Source of the DNA: Rhodobiaceae bacterium UBA4490
GTDB taxonomy: Bacteria; Pseudomonadota; Alphaproteobacteria; Parvibaculales; Parvibaculaceae
Direction of reading: 5' to 3'
NCBI GenBank assembly: GCA_002389665.1
Contig: DGNO01000003.1
Coordinates: 310,001 to 374,000 of the forward strand
Length of the DNA stretch: 64,000 bases
Shown here: positions 53,767-61,970 of the stretch, piece after piece
How positions within the stretch are numbered: position 1 is the stretch's first letter
Layout: each line of letters starts with the position of its first letter
Notes under the pieces: model-generated
What the model was told of the DNA's origin: nothing
Databases searched by the model: none
The model's input: the letters and a program-made list of their open reading frames with translations, nothing else
Made by a program: the position numbers and the translations under genes

Positions 53767-55275
53767 CTAATCCAGCACGAAGCCGACCGGCCCCTCAAGC
53801 TTGCCTTCGCTCACGCCTTCCGCCCCTTCCACACCGTAGGTCGCGTTGAGGCGACCCATCAGGATGGTGTCGGCATCGGAGGCCGGCGTGAACCCGTCCG
53901 TCGGCAGGGCGAGCTTGTCGCGGCTCGTTGCATCGACAAGATAAGGCGTCACGATCACTACAAGTTCGGTTTCGTTGTTCAGATAGTCGCGGCTACGGAA
54001 GAGCGTGCCGAGCACCGGCACGTCCTTGACGCCGGGCACACCGTCGAGGTTCTGGCGGGTGCTCTCCGAAATCAGGCCGGCCATGACGAGCGAGCCGCCG
54101 CTCGGCAGCTCCATCGTCGTTTCCGCGCGGCGCACACGCAGCGCCGGAATGGTAACGCCCTGCACCTGAATGACGTTGCCGTCTTCATCCGTCACCGTGC
54201 CGCCTTGCGAGACGAAGGCGCCTTCCGAGGTCAGCTCGCTGACTTCGGTGGAAATCTTCATGCTGATCCGGCCTTCACTCAGAACCACCGGCGTGAAACC
54301 GAGGCCGACACCGAAGGGTTTGAACTCGAGCGTAATATTGCCGTCGCGGTCGCGCGATGTGGGCACCGGAAACTCACCGCCCGCCAGGAACTTTGCGCTT
54401 TCACCGGAAATCGCCGTCAGGGTCGGTTCAGCCAGCGTGCGCAGGAGACCGGCGCGTTCCAGCGCCTGCAAGCCAAGCTGCACGAGATAGCTATCGAATG
54501 TCGCCCCGCCGTCGGAGGCGCCGGTCGGCGACAGGCCGGGCGGCGTCGAGGTCAGGCCGCCAAGCGACTGGCCCTGCAGGGAGAAGTTGTTCTGCGTCGC
54601 CCAGCTCAAAAGAAGGTCGCCGAGCTCGACCTGCGAGGTCACATCGATGCCGAGCTGCTTGATAAGCGTGCGCTGCATCTCCGCCACCGTCACTTTGAGC
54701 ATGACCTGCTCTTTCGATTCGATGGCGAGCATGTTCAGCACGTTCTTTTCATCGCCGACGAAACGGGCGGCGATTTCACGCGCCTGGGACGATTGAGAAG
54801 CGTTCGGCACGGAACCCGAAAGCACAATGTGATTATTGATCGCCTCGACCTTGATGCGGGCACTCGGCAGGTATTTTTCCAGCGCATTCGAGAGGTTCTT
54901 CACATCCCGCTCGACGACGATTTCAAGATTGAGAATCTGGTCGCCCTTGCCATCGAAGAAGAAGGCATTGGTCTGCCCCGTTTCCATGCCGATGAGATAG
55001 GTCCGCGTCGGCGTGCGCACGACGGCATCGACCACGGCGGGGTTGGAGACGAGCACATCGCGCGCGCCGACCGGCAGCTCGACAATCGCGGCTTTATGAA
55101 GCGGCAACACAAGGCGGCGGGCCTGAGGGCCGAGACCGCCGGCATCGATCTTCACCAATTGCGCGTCGGGCGCGGCAATCGCGCGGCCCACATCCTGGGA
55201 GGCGGACAGCACCAATGCGGTTGCCAGAACCGCCAGAGAGCGCAGCGCCATATGCATGAACTTAAGAGACATCAT
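53767..55275 (-). CDS. cpaC: Tad pilus secretin CpaC/RcpA
   Basis: This outer-membrane secretin (502 aa) provides the pore for the Flp pilus. A signal peptide is followed by the pilus N domain (KAAIVELPVGARDVLVSNPA), a BON-like domain (about 125-185, IVLSGSVPNASQSSQAREIA) and the secretin core. The core ends with VPVLGTLFRSRDYLNNETEL and VVIVTPYLV, the family signature. It begins on the base following the cpaB stop codon. The separate small protein at 57518 resembles its N domain. Confidence 0.96.
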   Translation of the reverse strand: MMSLKFMHMALRSLAVLATALVLSASQDVGRAIAAPDAQLVKIDAGGLGPQARRLVLPLHKAAIVELPVGARDVLVSNPAVVDAVVRTPTRTYLIGMETGQTNAFFFDGKGDQILNLEIVVERDVKNLSNALEKYLPSARIKVEAINNHIVLSGSVPNASQSSQAREIAARFVGDEKNVLNMLAIESKEQVMLKVTVAEMQRTLIKQLGIDVTSQVELGDLLLSWATQNNFSLQGQSLGGLTSTPPGLSPTGASDGGATFDSYLVQLGLQALERAGLLRTLAEPTLTAISGESAKFLAGGEFPVPTSRDRDGNITLEFKPFGVGLGFTPVVLSEGRISMKISTEVSELTSEGAFVSQGGTVTDEDGNVIQVQGVTIPALRVRRAETTMELPSGGSLVMAGLISESTRQNLDGVPGVKDVPVLGTLFRSRDYLNNETELVVIVTPYLVDATSRDKLALPTDGFTPASDADTILMGRLNATYGVEGAEGVSEGKLEGPVGFVLD

Positions 55276-56118
55276 TTACCGCGCCCCCGAGGAATTGGGC
55301 TGTACAGAGGTTGCCCGGCCATAGCGGATAACATTGACGGCACCGGAAGCCGCCCGCGGCTTCTTGTTGCCGCGCAGATCGTTTTGCGCGCCGATGAGCT
55401 GCGGGTTGGAATCGGCGAGGCTGCGCAAGGACAGAGAAACCTGACCGCGCTGCTGAGCAAGGGCGAAGGTTTCCGCGTCGGCCGGGGTCATTTCCAAGGT
55501 CGCGGTCTTGCCGACCACCACCTGCTCGCCCTCAAGCTCGCGGAAGGTCTGGTCGATGGCCAGAACGCGGATATTGTTGAGCAGCGTTTCGCTGGAATAT
55601 TGCGCCTCGCCCGTGCGCTCGTTGCGGCGCTGGGCCGTCATAATCACATCCACCCGGTCGTTGGGCAGAATGAAACCGCCCGCGCTCGTTTCTGGCGAAA
55701 TGGGCAGCGAGACGGCGCGCAGGCCCGGCGAAATCAGCGCCGACATGAAGCCGGCATTTTCAAAGCTGACGAGTTTGCCGGAAGTGACGGGCTCACCTTC
55801 CAGAAGCGGCGCGCGGGCGATGGTGCCGGCATAAGTGTCGAGCGCATTCGGCTCTGCATCACGCGTCACATAAGCGCCCGCCACCGCATCAAGCGGCCAT
55901 TTCTGCCAGCGCAGATCCGAGCGGCCCATCCGGTGGCCAAGCTCGATATCGTCGCCCGCCACGAGAACTTCCGTGCTCGGTGCTTCGACGACTTTCGGCT
56001 CCGCATTTTTCTGGGAGGGTTCCGAGGAAATCAGGGCGCGCACCAGGAAGGCGGCGGCGATTGCCGCGACCAACGCTACTGCCAAAATGCCTATCCGTAC
56101 CGCGTTCACTTGCCCCAT
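55276..56118 (-). CDS. cpaB: Flp pilus assembly protein CpaB/RcpC
   Basis: This 280-residue protein has an N-terminal membrane helix or signal (IGILAVALVAAIAAAFLVRA), an SAF domain (VLVAGDDIELGHRMGRSDLR, EPVTSGKLVSF) and the CpaB C-terminal domain (RVDVIMTAQR; VGKTATLEMTPADAETFALA). CpaB/RcpC is periplasmic and stabilises the secretin in Tad systems. It is the first gene of the tight minus-strand block cpaB-cpaC-cpaD-cpaE-cpaF-tadB-tadC. A 140-bp gap separates it from cpaA upstream. Confidence 0.95.
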   Translation of the reverse strand: MGQVNAVRIGILAVALVAAIAAAFLVRALISSEPSQKNAEPKVVEAPSTEVLVAGDDIELGHRMGRSDLRWQKWPLDAVAGAYVTRDAEPNALDTYAGTIARAPLLEGEPVTSGKLVSFENAGFMSALISPGLRAVSLPISPETSAGGFILPNDRVDVIMTAQRRNERTGEAQYSSETLLNNIRVLAIDQTFRELEGEQVVVGKTATLEMTPADAETFALAQQRGQVSLSLRSLADSNPQLIGAQNDLRGNKKPRAASGAVNVIRYGRATSVQPNSSGAR

Positions 56119-56261
56119 CCTTCATCCGGCCTCAAGGGAGGCCCTTTGCGATCTCACCCTATCCAAGCGGTTTTCAATCAATTTAACGTTAATTTCCGCC
56201 TGCAAATTCGGCCCTTCTGTCCCAATTTGCGGCTTTCGTCCGCTCACGGGACGGGATTTTC

Positions 56262-56759
56262 CTAAACAGCCAGCGCAATCCACCGGGTTTCTGGGAAAAC
56301 CAGAAGCGCCCCGGCACAGAGCGCCACGGCGTAAGGGATCCCCTCATCCTTGTCATGCAGCCGCATCACCCAGCCCTGCTGCGCGAGGAAGACCGGCAGC
56401 GGGAAAGACCGGAAGAGCCAGAGCGAAACGCCGAGCACCGCGCCGGCGAGCGCCGCCGTCAGTGCGAAGGCGGCAAGGCTCTGCCATTCGATCCAAAGGG
56501 CCGCGGCGGCCATGAGCTTGGCGTCCCCCCCGCCCATATAGCCGCCTGCAAAAAGCGCCATGCCGATCAAAAGCACGCCCGCGCCGACCGCCAGATGCAG
56601 CCCGAGCTCGCCCCAGCCCATGCCCATGAAAAGCGCGGCGGGCATAAAAGCCAGCGCCAGCGCACCGGTCAGCCGGTTGGGGATGGTCAGCGTGCCAATA
56701 TCGAGCACGGCGGCCAGCACCATGGCGGCGGGAAAGATCAATAAAAGCAGGTGTTCCAT
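56262..56759 (-). CDS. cpaA: Prepilin peptidase CpaA/TadV
   Basis: This small type IV prepilin peptidase (165 aa) lacks the N-methylase domain of PilD, as usual in Tad systems. The two catalytic aspartates are in VLDIGTLTIPNRL and YMGGGDAKLMAA. About six hydrophobic helices are present. It cleaves the leader of Flp pilin and of the TadE/TadF-type pseudopilins. The ATG at 56759 begins MEHLLLLIFPAAMV. An in-frame upstream Met (56804) would add a charged extension and lacks better support. It lies downstream of flp but beyond that gene's terminator. Confidence 0.93.
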   Translation of the reverse strand: MEHLLLLIFPAAMVLAAVLDIGTLTIPNRLTGALALAFMPAALFMGMGWGELGLHLAVGAGVLLIGMALFAGGYMGGGDAKLMAAAALWIEWQSLAAFALTAALAGAVLGVSLWLFRSFPLPVFLAQQGWVMRLHDKDEGIPYAVALCAGALLVFPETRWIALAV

Positions 56760-56884
56760 CACGAATTTCCGAAAAGGACACGCTAAATCAATGGGTTCGC
56801 CCAAGAAGAGCAGGTCTCAAGCATGACGAAACGGCGTAAAGACCGGGTAAACACCGCCTGGCGCACAGCGGCTTTGAGAGACAT

Positions 56885-56917
56885 AAAAAAACCGGCCGCG
56901 CAAAGGCGGCCGGTTTT
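56885..56917 (-). terminator. Rho-independent terminator after flp
   Basis: On the minus strand the 12-bp perfect stem AAAACCGGCCGC/GCGGCCGGTTTT (loop 56900-56905) is followed by seven T residues. It lies 22 bp after the flp stop. It should limit read-through into cpaA, so pilin can be made in excess of the machinery. Confidence 0.9.
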
Positions 56918-56939
56918 CGTTGTCGCGCTGCGACCGATC

Positions 56940-57113
56940 TTATTCAGCAAGCTGAAGCTTACCGGCGATCTGGCCGAAGAACGTTGCGAGCGAGTCACCG
57001 AAAGCGCCCACGGCAGCAATCACGGCCACGGCCATGCCGGCTGCAAGCAAGCTGTACTCGATGGCGGTTGCACCCGACTCATCTTTGAAAAACTTCGTCA
57101 CGAACTGGCTCAT
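56940..57113 (-). CDS. flp: Flp-family type IVb pilin
   Basis: This 57-residue pilin begins MSQFVTKFFKDESGATAIEY. The leader is cut after G14, leaving ATAIEYSLLAAGMAVAVIAA with the diagnostic Glu-5 and Tyr-6 of Flp pilins and a single hydrophobic helix. A strong AAGGAGG lies ahead of the ATG. It is the main structural subunit of the pilus encoded by this locus and has its own terminator. An AT-rich upstream region of ~200 bp probably holds its promoter. Confidence 0.96.
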   Translation of the reverse strand: MSQFVTKFFKDESGATAIEYSLLAAGMAVAVIAAVGAFGDSLATFFGQIAGKLQLAE

Positions 57114-57517
57114 TACAAGCCTCCTTACTCTTAACTGGACAGCACCAGCTCACGGGTACTTGTCACTACACCCCCCGTGAACTCGCCCCAATCTAGCCAG
57201 AGCCTGCTTACCACCCCGTTAAAAAACTTGTTCTATTCTTCACTAAGCTCTTTTTTGTAGATCTAATACTTGCAAGTTTTTGTGATTAAAATTCCATTGA
57301 ATTGCGTCTATTTAAAATACTGATAAAGAAGACTGGTTAATACTTCGATACAGCATAGAACAAATCCGGTTAATGCGAAGATATCGAGGCCTGTCCCGAA
57401 AAATGCGAAAAATGCCGCCAAAGCCCCCGCCACCGCCTGTGCATTAGGAGGGCGTTTATGGTTTCCCCTTTATTCTTTTTGCAATCGATGGATCATTTTG
57501 ATCGGAAGGAAGCTTTC
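57114..57517. promoter_or_regulatory. 404-bp regulatory region between flp and the divergent secretin-N protein gene
   Basis: No gene is supported here. The flp leader contains an inverted repeat, TCACGGG (57150-57156) with CCCGTGA (57174-57180). Positions ~57215-57420 are strikingly AT-rich compared with the rest of the window. A 10-bp palindrome ACTTGCAAGT lies at 57268-57277. TTAA-N7-TTGA lies at 57286-57300 and TTAA-N7-ATAA at 57312-57326, both one mismatch from the CtrA box TTAA-N7-TTAA. Further GGTTAAT motifs lie around 57335 and 57370. Exact promoters were not identified. Confidence 0.5.
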
Positions 57518-58018
57518 ATGACGCTCCGCCGGGCCCGTTCCGCCACCGCCAAAGCCGCGGCTGGCGCATTGGCACTCTCCCTGAGCCTGATGCAGGCTGG
57601 CGTTTCGCTGGCCGCGTCGATCGATGTGGAAGTGAACCAGACGAAACCCTTCAAACTACCCCGCGCCGCCGAGACGATCATCGTCGGCAATCCGGCCGTC
57701 GCCAATGTGACGGTGGACAGCCACGAGCGGGTCTTCATTCTCGGGCGCACCTACGGGCGCACGAACATGATCGCGGTCGATCCGGCCGGCGAGATCATTC
57801 TCGACATGGACGTCAATGTGGTGAATGCGGGCGGCATCGTGACGCTGAATGCCGGGCGCGCCCAGCGCAGCTTCAACTGCACGCCGCGCTGCGAGCGGGT
57901 GCTCGACACCAATGACGCGCAGGAAGAATTCGATGCGCAGATGAAAAACACCACGGCGCATACGGGCTACATCGATTCCGTCGCCAATGGCGGCGCCCCG
58001 CCTGCCGGCGGCAACTAA
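57518..58018 (+). CDS. Exported pilus-secretin N-domain protein (PF13629-type)
   Basis: The 166-residue product has a signal peptide (AAAGALALSLSLMQAGVSLA) and then a ~75-residue domain: VNQTKPFKLPRAAETIIVGN, ANVTVDSHERVFILGRTYGR, TNMIAVDPAGEIILDMDVNV. This is the N-terminal domain of type II/III-like secretins, present without the pore-forming part. The C-terminal ~55 residues hold two cysteines (CTPRC). GGAAGGA before the ATG at 57518 decides the start. It is divergent from flp and followed by a terminator. A periplasmic accessory role with CpaC is inferred. Confidence 0.86.
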   Translation: MTLRRARSATAKAAAGALALSLSLMQAGVSLAASIDVEVNQTKPFKLPRAAETIIVGNPAVANVTVDSHERVFILGRTYGRTNMIAVDPAGEIILDMDVNVVNAGGIVTLNAGRAQRSFNCTPRCERVLDTNDAQEEFDAQMKNTTAHTGYIDSVANGGAPPAGGN

Positions 58019-58053
58019 GCATTCCGCTTTTCAAGGACGCAGATCCGAAAAAC

Positions 58054-58083
58054 AAAAGGCCGCCCGGAAGAGCGGCCTTTTTC
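58054..58083. terminator. Terminator between the secretin-N protein gene and tadG
   Basis: Stem AAAGGCCGC (58055-58063) pairs with GCGGCCTTT (58072-58080) around an 8-nt loop and continues into T residues. It lies 36 bp after the plus-strand gene and 22 bp from the end of the convergent tadG. Confidence 0.85.
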
Positions 58084-58105
58084 TTATGCGTATTTCAGCT
58101 TTGTC

Positions 58106-59641
58106 TTATTCGGCGATCCGCAGCGCATTGAGCTCGCCTGCAATCTGCTGGAAGACTTCCTGCAGGGTCGAGATGCTGGGCGAGTCGTAATACATGGCCG
58201 GGCTTGTCGCGCAAGACCGCATCATATTGCGCGTGCTGGATGAGCTCACCTGGAAGGTAATCGTGTAGAGGCGGATATTGGCCTGCTTTACATTGTTACA
58301 GATGCGCAGCGTCTTCGCGTCAAGCTCGGCTTCGGCCTGCGAAGAACTGTTCGTCCCCAGCCGCTGCTTGGACAGATACCCATAGGCGGTATAGCTTGAG
58401 CCGTTGATATTGCCCCAGCCCTGACCCGGGATCGTATTTTCCCCGTCGGTCAGAAGGATGATCGCCTTCTTGTAATCCCGGTTGCTGTAAGCCGCCCCTT
58501 CCGTATAGGGCGAGGTCGGCGAGATGACGCGCCAGCCCCAGGCGAGCCCCAGCGGAATATGGGTCATCCCATCGGCAATCATGTCGTCGATTTCGGTCAG
58601 AAGCCGGTTCTTGTCATTGGTGAGCGGCGTGATGGTGCGCACATTGCAGCCGTTCTGCGGACCGCGCGACGAAGAACTCACCCAGGCATTGTTATATTTG
58701 CCCGTGGAAGCCTGGCGCTGTTCCGGCGTGCCATTGTTCTCATCATCAAGATAGTCGTTCGGATATCTCGGGTCCCACCAGCTTTCCCGGTCGGGCTCAT
58801 CCGGCGCGAACCAGGGCACGAAGAGCGTATCACCGTCCACCGCCACGGGCGTTGCATCCGTTTCATCCAAAGGCGCGGGACGCGTTTCCAGGCAGCCGTT
58901 CCAGCTCCGGTTTCTTATATCGTCATAAAGGTCGAAAATATTCGTGCCGGGCACGAAGTTTTCACCGTGAATACTGGACTGCGCATTGCGGTCGATCCAG
59001 GGCGCGTTGATCTTGTCCGAGCCCACATTCACCGCGGCGGCGAAAGGAACGAGCCCCACTTTCACATGGTCGGGATTGGCCTCATCGCCGAAAAGGATAT
59101 TGATCATCTCGGCAGCCGAGGTCTTCAGCGCGCTCAGCTTGCTGCCGGACATGGAGCCGGTATTGTCCAGCACCATCACAAGCTCGATCTTGGAGGACTC
59201 GCGCACGATCCGCACCTGCGCATCGATATCGAGCTCGTCGATCCCCAGAATATTGAGCAGCGCCGTCGGCAGGCTGGCGCTTGCCGTCAGATAGATGTGT
59301 CCATCGCTTTCGGTGACCTGCAATTCGCCGGGCACGCCAAGCTCATAAGCGGGATAATTGGCGTCGAAAAATTTGCCGGCGCGCAGTTTCAGCTCTTCCT
59401 GGGAAAGCCCTTCGGGGAGCGAGCCGATGGCAAGACCGGCGGCATCGAGCGCGCTTGTCAGCCGCTCGCGCACGATATAGGCGCGGGAAAAGTCGATTGC
59501 GCCTGCAATACCGGCCAATATCGGCACCAGCGCCAGCGCGAAAATGATTGCAACGTTGCCGCGCGCCGCCTTGCGGAAGGTGGCGCAGAATCGCCGCAGC
59601 CGCTTGGCGGGCTGGGCATATAAAAAAGCAAAGCTGCTCAC
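58106..59641 (-). CDS. TadG-like pilus protein with von Willebrand A domain
   Basis: The 511-residue protein starts with a pseudopilin-like segment (KAARGNVAIIFALALVPILA) after a basic stretch, then a VWA domain from about residue 150. The MIDAS metal site starts MVLDNTGSMSGSKLSALK and continues with the threonine and aspartate loops (ITFQV, ILLTDGENT). An insert of ~130 residues rich in Asp, Trp and Pro interrupts the domain. TadG proteins anchor or guide the pilus at the cell surface. The start is GTG at 59641 with a weak ribosome site. It is divergent from tadE. Confidence 0.88.
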   Translation of the reverse strand: MSSFAFLYAQPAKRLRRFCATFRKAARGNVAIIFALALVPILAGIAGAIDFSRAYIVRERLTSALDAAGLAIGSLPEGLSQEELKLRAGKFFDANYPAYELGVPGELQVTESDGHIYLTASASLPTALLNILGIDELDIDAQVRIVRESSKIELVMVLDNTGSMSGSKLSALKTSAAEMINILFGDEANPDHVKVGLVPFAAAVNVGSDKINAPWIDRNAQSSIHGENFVPGTNIFDLYDDIRNRSWNGCLETRPAPLDETDATPVAVDGDTLFVPWFAPDEPDRESWWDPRYPNDYLDDENNGTPEQRQASTGKYNNAWVSSSSRGPQNGCNVRTITPLTNDKNRLLTEIDDMIADGMTHIPLGLAWGWRVISPTSPYTEGAAYSNRDYKKAIILLTDGENTIPGQGWGNINGSSYTAYGYLSKQRLGTNSSSQAEAELDAKTLRICNNVKQANIRLYTITFQVSSSSTRNMMRSCATSPAMYYDSPSISTLQEVFQQIAGELNALRIAE

Positions 59642-59936
59642 GGCATCACCAGAAGTTTGAACGTGGCCTCTATGGTGCGCAAACAGCCTTAATGCTTGTT
59701 AAAAACTTTCCATGGAATTCGAAAGACGCAAGGGTTCCTTTTGTTAAGGATAATGATGTGTAAACGAAACACCGCGCCGGCCGTTCAAGTTTTCGAGGCC
59801 CTCTCCATAAATTGGTAAGGATAGAGAGGCACACTCTGCTCAGATAGAAGGTGTCCATGACCGCCCTGCCGGGCGCAGGACAAAAGCCTTCCATCAGTTC
59901 GGTGCAAGCCCAGAACGGTGCGAGTTGAGTTGACCG
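59642..59936. other. 295-bp divergent intergenic region between tadG and tadE
   Basis: It holds the promoters of both flanking pilus genes. A TTAA-N6-TTAA pair lies at 59689-59702, one base shorter than a CtrA box. Another TTAA lies near 59744. No gene or clear -35/-10 pair was found. Confidence 0.45.
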
Positions 59937-60494
59937 ATGCGCGATGACATTCAGCATATGCCGGCCGTGAGCGCAGATAAAAAGCGCCGGCCCTTTCTTT
60001 CCCGTTTCCGGCGGAACAAGAAAGGCAGCGCGGCGGTGGAATTCGCGCTGATCGGCCTGCCGTTTTTCCTCATCCTTTATGCAACGGTGGAAACCGGCGC
60101 GATCTTCTTTGCCGCCGCCTCCATCGAAGGGGCAACGACCGATGCCGCCCGGCTGATCCGCACGGGCCAGGCACAGAACGGCTCGCTGACCCAGCAAAGC
60201 ATCGAGCAATATATTTGCGACCGGCTCGACTTTTTGCCCAATTGCATGGCCAATCTGCATATCGACGTGCGCACCTTCGACAGTTTCAACAATGTGAGTT
60301 TTCCCGACCCGATCATGGACGGAAATCTGGCAGGCAACTTTCAGTTCCAGCCGGGCAGCGCCGGGGACATCGTTCTTATGCGCGCCTATTACGAATGGCC
60401 GGTCTCCAGCCCCGTCGGCATCGGGCTGCAAAACCTTGAAAATGGCAGCCGCCTGCTTTTAACGAGCACGGCTTTCCGCAACGAACCTTTCTGA
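59937..60494 (+). CDS. TadE-family pseudopilin
   Basis: This 185-residue protein has a basic leader and the prepilin-like site RRNKKG|SAAVEFALIGLPFFL. Glu-5 and Phe-6 of the mature form are present, as in TadE. The remaining ~130 residues are periplasmic and contain two cysteines (YICDRLDFLPNC). It is probably cleaved by CpaA and acts as a minor subunit in pilus start or placement. Two Met codons (59937, 59958) are possible. The next gene lies 28 bp downstream. Confidence 0.88.
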   Translation: MRDDIQHMPAVSADKKRRPFLSRFRRNKKGSAAVEFALIGLPFFLILYATVETGAIFFAAASIEGATTDAARLIRTGQAQNGSLTQQSIEQYICDRLDFLPNCMANLHIDVRTFDSFNNVSFPDPIMDGNLAGNFQFQPGSAGDIVLMRAYYEWPVSSPVGIGLQNLENGSRLLLTSTAFRNEPF

Positions 60495-60522
60495 TGGAAA
60501 ACAAACGCCAAAGGAGCCCGCA

Positions 60523-61068
60523 ATGATGATGGCATCTGCCCTGCGCCGCTTCGGGCGGCATTTCCGCACCAACCAGAAAGGTGTCGCGGCCATCGAGTTC
60601 GCGCTGATCGCACCGGTGATGATCGCGCTCTATGTGGGGCTCATCGAATTTTCGAATGCGCTGACCCTCGACCGCAAGCTCACCCATACGGCAAGCGCGC
60701 TTGCCGATCTCGTCGCCCAGGACAATGGCATCACGGATGCGGAAATGAACGATATTCTGGCGGCGAGCGCTGCCATCGTCGCGCCCTATTCCCCCAATCC
60801 GCTGCGCCTCGTCGTTTCCTCCGTCGTCGCCGACAGCGACAACAACACGACCGTTGCCTGGTCGGATGCCAAGAATACCTCACCGCGCGGCGAGGGCTCC
60901 AATATCACCTTGCCGGAAGGGCTGACGGAACCCGGCTCCAGCGTCATCCTGGCTGAAGTGAGCTACACCTATACCTCGCCCTTCACGCAGTTCCTGTCCG
61001 GCGGGATCGAGCTTAAAGACCGCTTCTATCTGCGCCCGCGCCGCGTGCTGCAGGTCTCCCGCAGCTAA
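60523..61068 (+). CDS. TadE/TadF-like pseudopilin
   Basis: This 181-residue protein has the leader and cleavage motif RTNQKG|VAAIEFALIAPVMIA with mature Glu-5 and Phe-6. A ~130-residue periplasmic part lacks cysteines (DRKLTHTASALADLVAQDNG; ITLPEGLTEPGSSVILAEVS). It is the second pseudopilin in tandem with the TadE-like gene and shares an AAAGGAG ribosome site immediately upstream. Pairs of TadE-type proteins are usual in Tad loci, although which is TadE and which TadF cannot be fixed here. Confidence 0.87.
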   Translation: MMMASALRRFGRHFRTNQKGVAAIEFALIAPVMIALYVGLIEFSNALTLDRKLTHTASALADLVAQDNGITDAEMNDILAASAAIVAPYSPNPLRLVVSSVVADSDNNTTVAWSDAKNTSPRGEGSNITLPEGLTEPGSSVILAEVSYTYTSPFTQFLSGGIELKDRFYLRPRRVLQVSRS

Positions 61069-61288
61069 GCGCCCCTCTCTCGCCCAGCGGCATCTCAAGG
61101 GCGCAGCGCATCGCCTCAAAGCCATTAACCACGTTTCTGAAAGAGGTGTAGCATTCCTGCCGCACCCGCATTGCGCTGCACTGCGGCATGAATGGAGCGG
61201 CGGAGGGAACGGGCGGGTCCGGCACATGCCAAAATCCCGCCCGCCCCGAAGGGGCACGCGCCAACCTACTGTTATGTCAGGAAGATTC

Positions 61289-61378
61289 TGGCGGAGGGAG
61301 TGGGATTCGAACCCACGAGACGGTTGCCCGCCTACACGCGTTCCAGGCGTGCGCCTTCGACCACTCGGCCATCCCTCC
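61289..61378 (-). tRNA. tRNA-Ser (anticodon GGA)
   Basis: A full class II cloverleaf lies on the minus strand. The acceptor stem GGAGGGA pairs with TCCCTCC. The anticodon stem CACGC/GCGTG holds the loop CTGGAAC, so the anticodon is GGA. A long variable arm (TAGGCGGGCAACCGTCTC region) and T loop TTCGAAT follow. CCA is encoded at 61289-61291. It has 90 nt and reads UCC and UCU. Confidence 0.96.
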
Positions 61379-61413
61379 GGGAAAAGCGCCCATAAGGCGC
61401 TCAGATGGCGCGC

Positions 61414-61441
61414 ACTATACCTACTCAATCCCTCAAATCAA
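61414..61441 (-). promoter_or_regulatory. Sigma-70-type promoter of tRNA-Ser
   Basis: Minus strand: TTGATT (61441-61436), a 16-bp spacer, TATAGT (61419-61414). The predicted start is about 30 bp before the mature tRNA 5' end. A hairpin of GCGCC with GGCGC and a short T-run lies in the leader. Both boxes are close to consensus. Confidence 0.65.
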
Positions 61442-61555
61442 CTGCTTCTGAGCGGATGTGCCGAACTGAGACGTCTTGTGATCCGGGTTAAAATTAGGTT
61501 ACGGTTTTCATCCTGCATAACGGGGTGTTTTAGAAATGGCTGGGGGGCCAAAGTA

Positions 61556-61846
61556 ATGATTGTGTTTCGGCTGATCGGGCTGATTTTTATCGCTATCGCA
61601 TTGATGCTTTTGGGCGCGGACGGGATCCAGACGCTGGAATCCGGGGAAGTCAGCATTCGCTCTCTTTCCGAAGTCTGGACGCTGCTGCATCCGTCTTCCA
61701 TGGAAAGCTTTATGGCCTGGTCGGGAGAAACCCTGCCGCCGGCTGCGCAGGACCCCGTCCTGTCCACGATTATGGGCGCACCCAGCTGGGCGACATTCGG
61801 CGTGATCGGCATCATCATCGCGCTGTTGTTCCGCCGCCGCGACTAA
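61556..61846 (+). CDS. Small membrane protein of unknown function, first of a tandem pair
   Basis: This 96-residue protein has an N-terminal membrane helix (LIGLIFIAIALMLLGAD), a ~50-residue loop (VSIRSLSEVWTLLHPSSMES) and a C-terminal helix (FGVIGIIIALLF) ending RRRD. A GGGGGG tract lies 8 nt before the ATG. An open frame extends back across the tRNA but cannot be coding there. It is clearly related to the next protein through the L-EVW-LL-P-S and DP...W motifs. The two probably arose by duplication. No function is known. Confidence 0.75.
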   Translation: MIVFRLIGLIFIAIALMLLGADGIQTLESGEVSIRSLSEVWTLLHPSSMESFMAWSGETLPPAAQDPVLSTIMGAPSWATFGVIGIIIALLFRRRD

Positions 61847-61899
61847 CGCGTTTTCAGCGGAAGTAGCAGGGCTGGGGGGCTGACTGCTTGCTTCCTGCA

Positions 61900-61936
61900 A
61901 AACCCCATGGGCATGATCTGTCCATGGGGTTTTTCT
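61900..61936. terminator. Rho-independent terminator between the two small membrane protein genes
   Basis: A 12-bp perfect stem (AAAACCCCATGG with CCATGGGGTTTT, 61900-61911 and 61923-61934) encloses an 11-nt loop and runs into TTTTTC. It ends just before the ribosome site of the next gene, so the second gene should have its own promoter or depend on read-through. Confidence 0.85.
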
Positions 61937-61970
61937 TTGGGGCAAGCTCATGCAAAAGGAGACCGCCGCC

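Noticed and set aside
54205..56265. 686-codon plus-strand open frame
   Set aside because: It is antisense to cpaC and cpaB, which have clear domains. No ribosome site or protein family is seen.
56823..57134. 103-codon plus-strand open frame overlapping flp
   Set aside because: It runs through the flp terminator and antisense to the well-supported pilin gene.
61226..61555. Upstream extension of the first small membrane protein through the tRNA-Ser gene
   Set aside because: It would translate across the antisense tRNA. A better start with a G-rich ribosome site exists at 61556.
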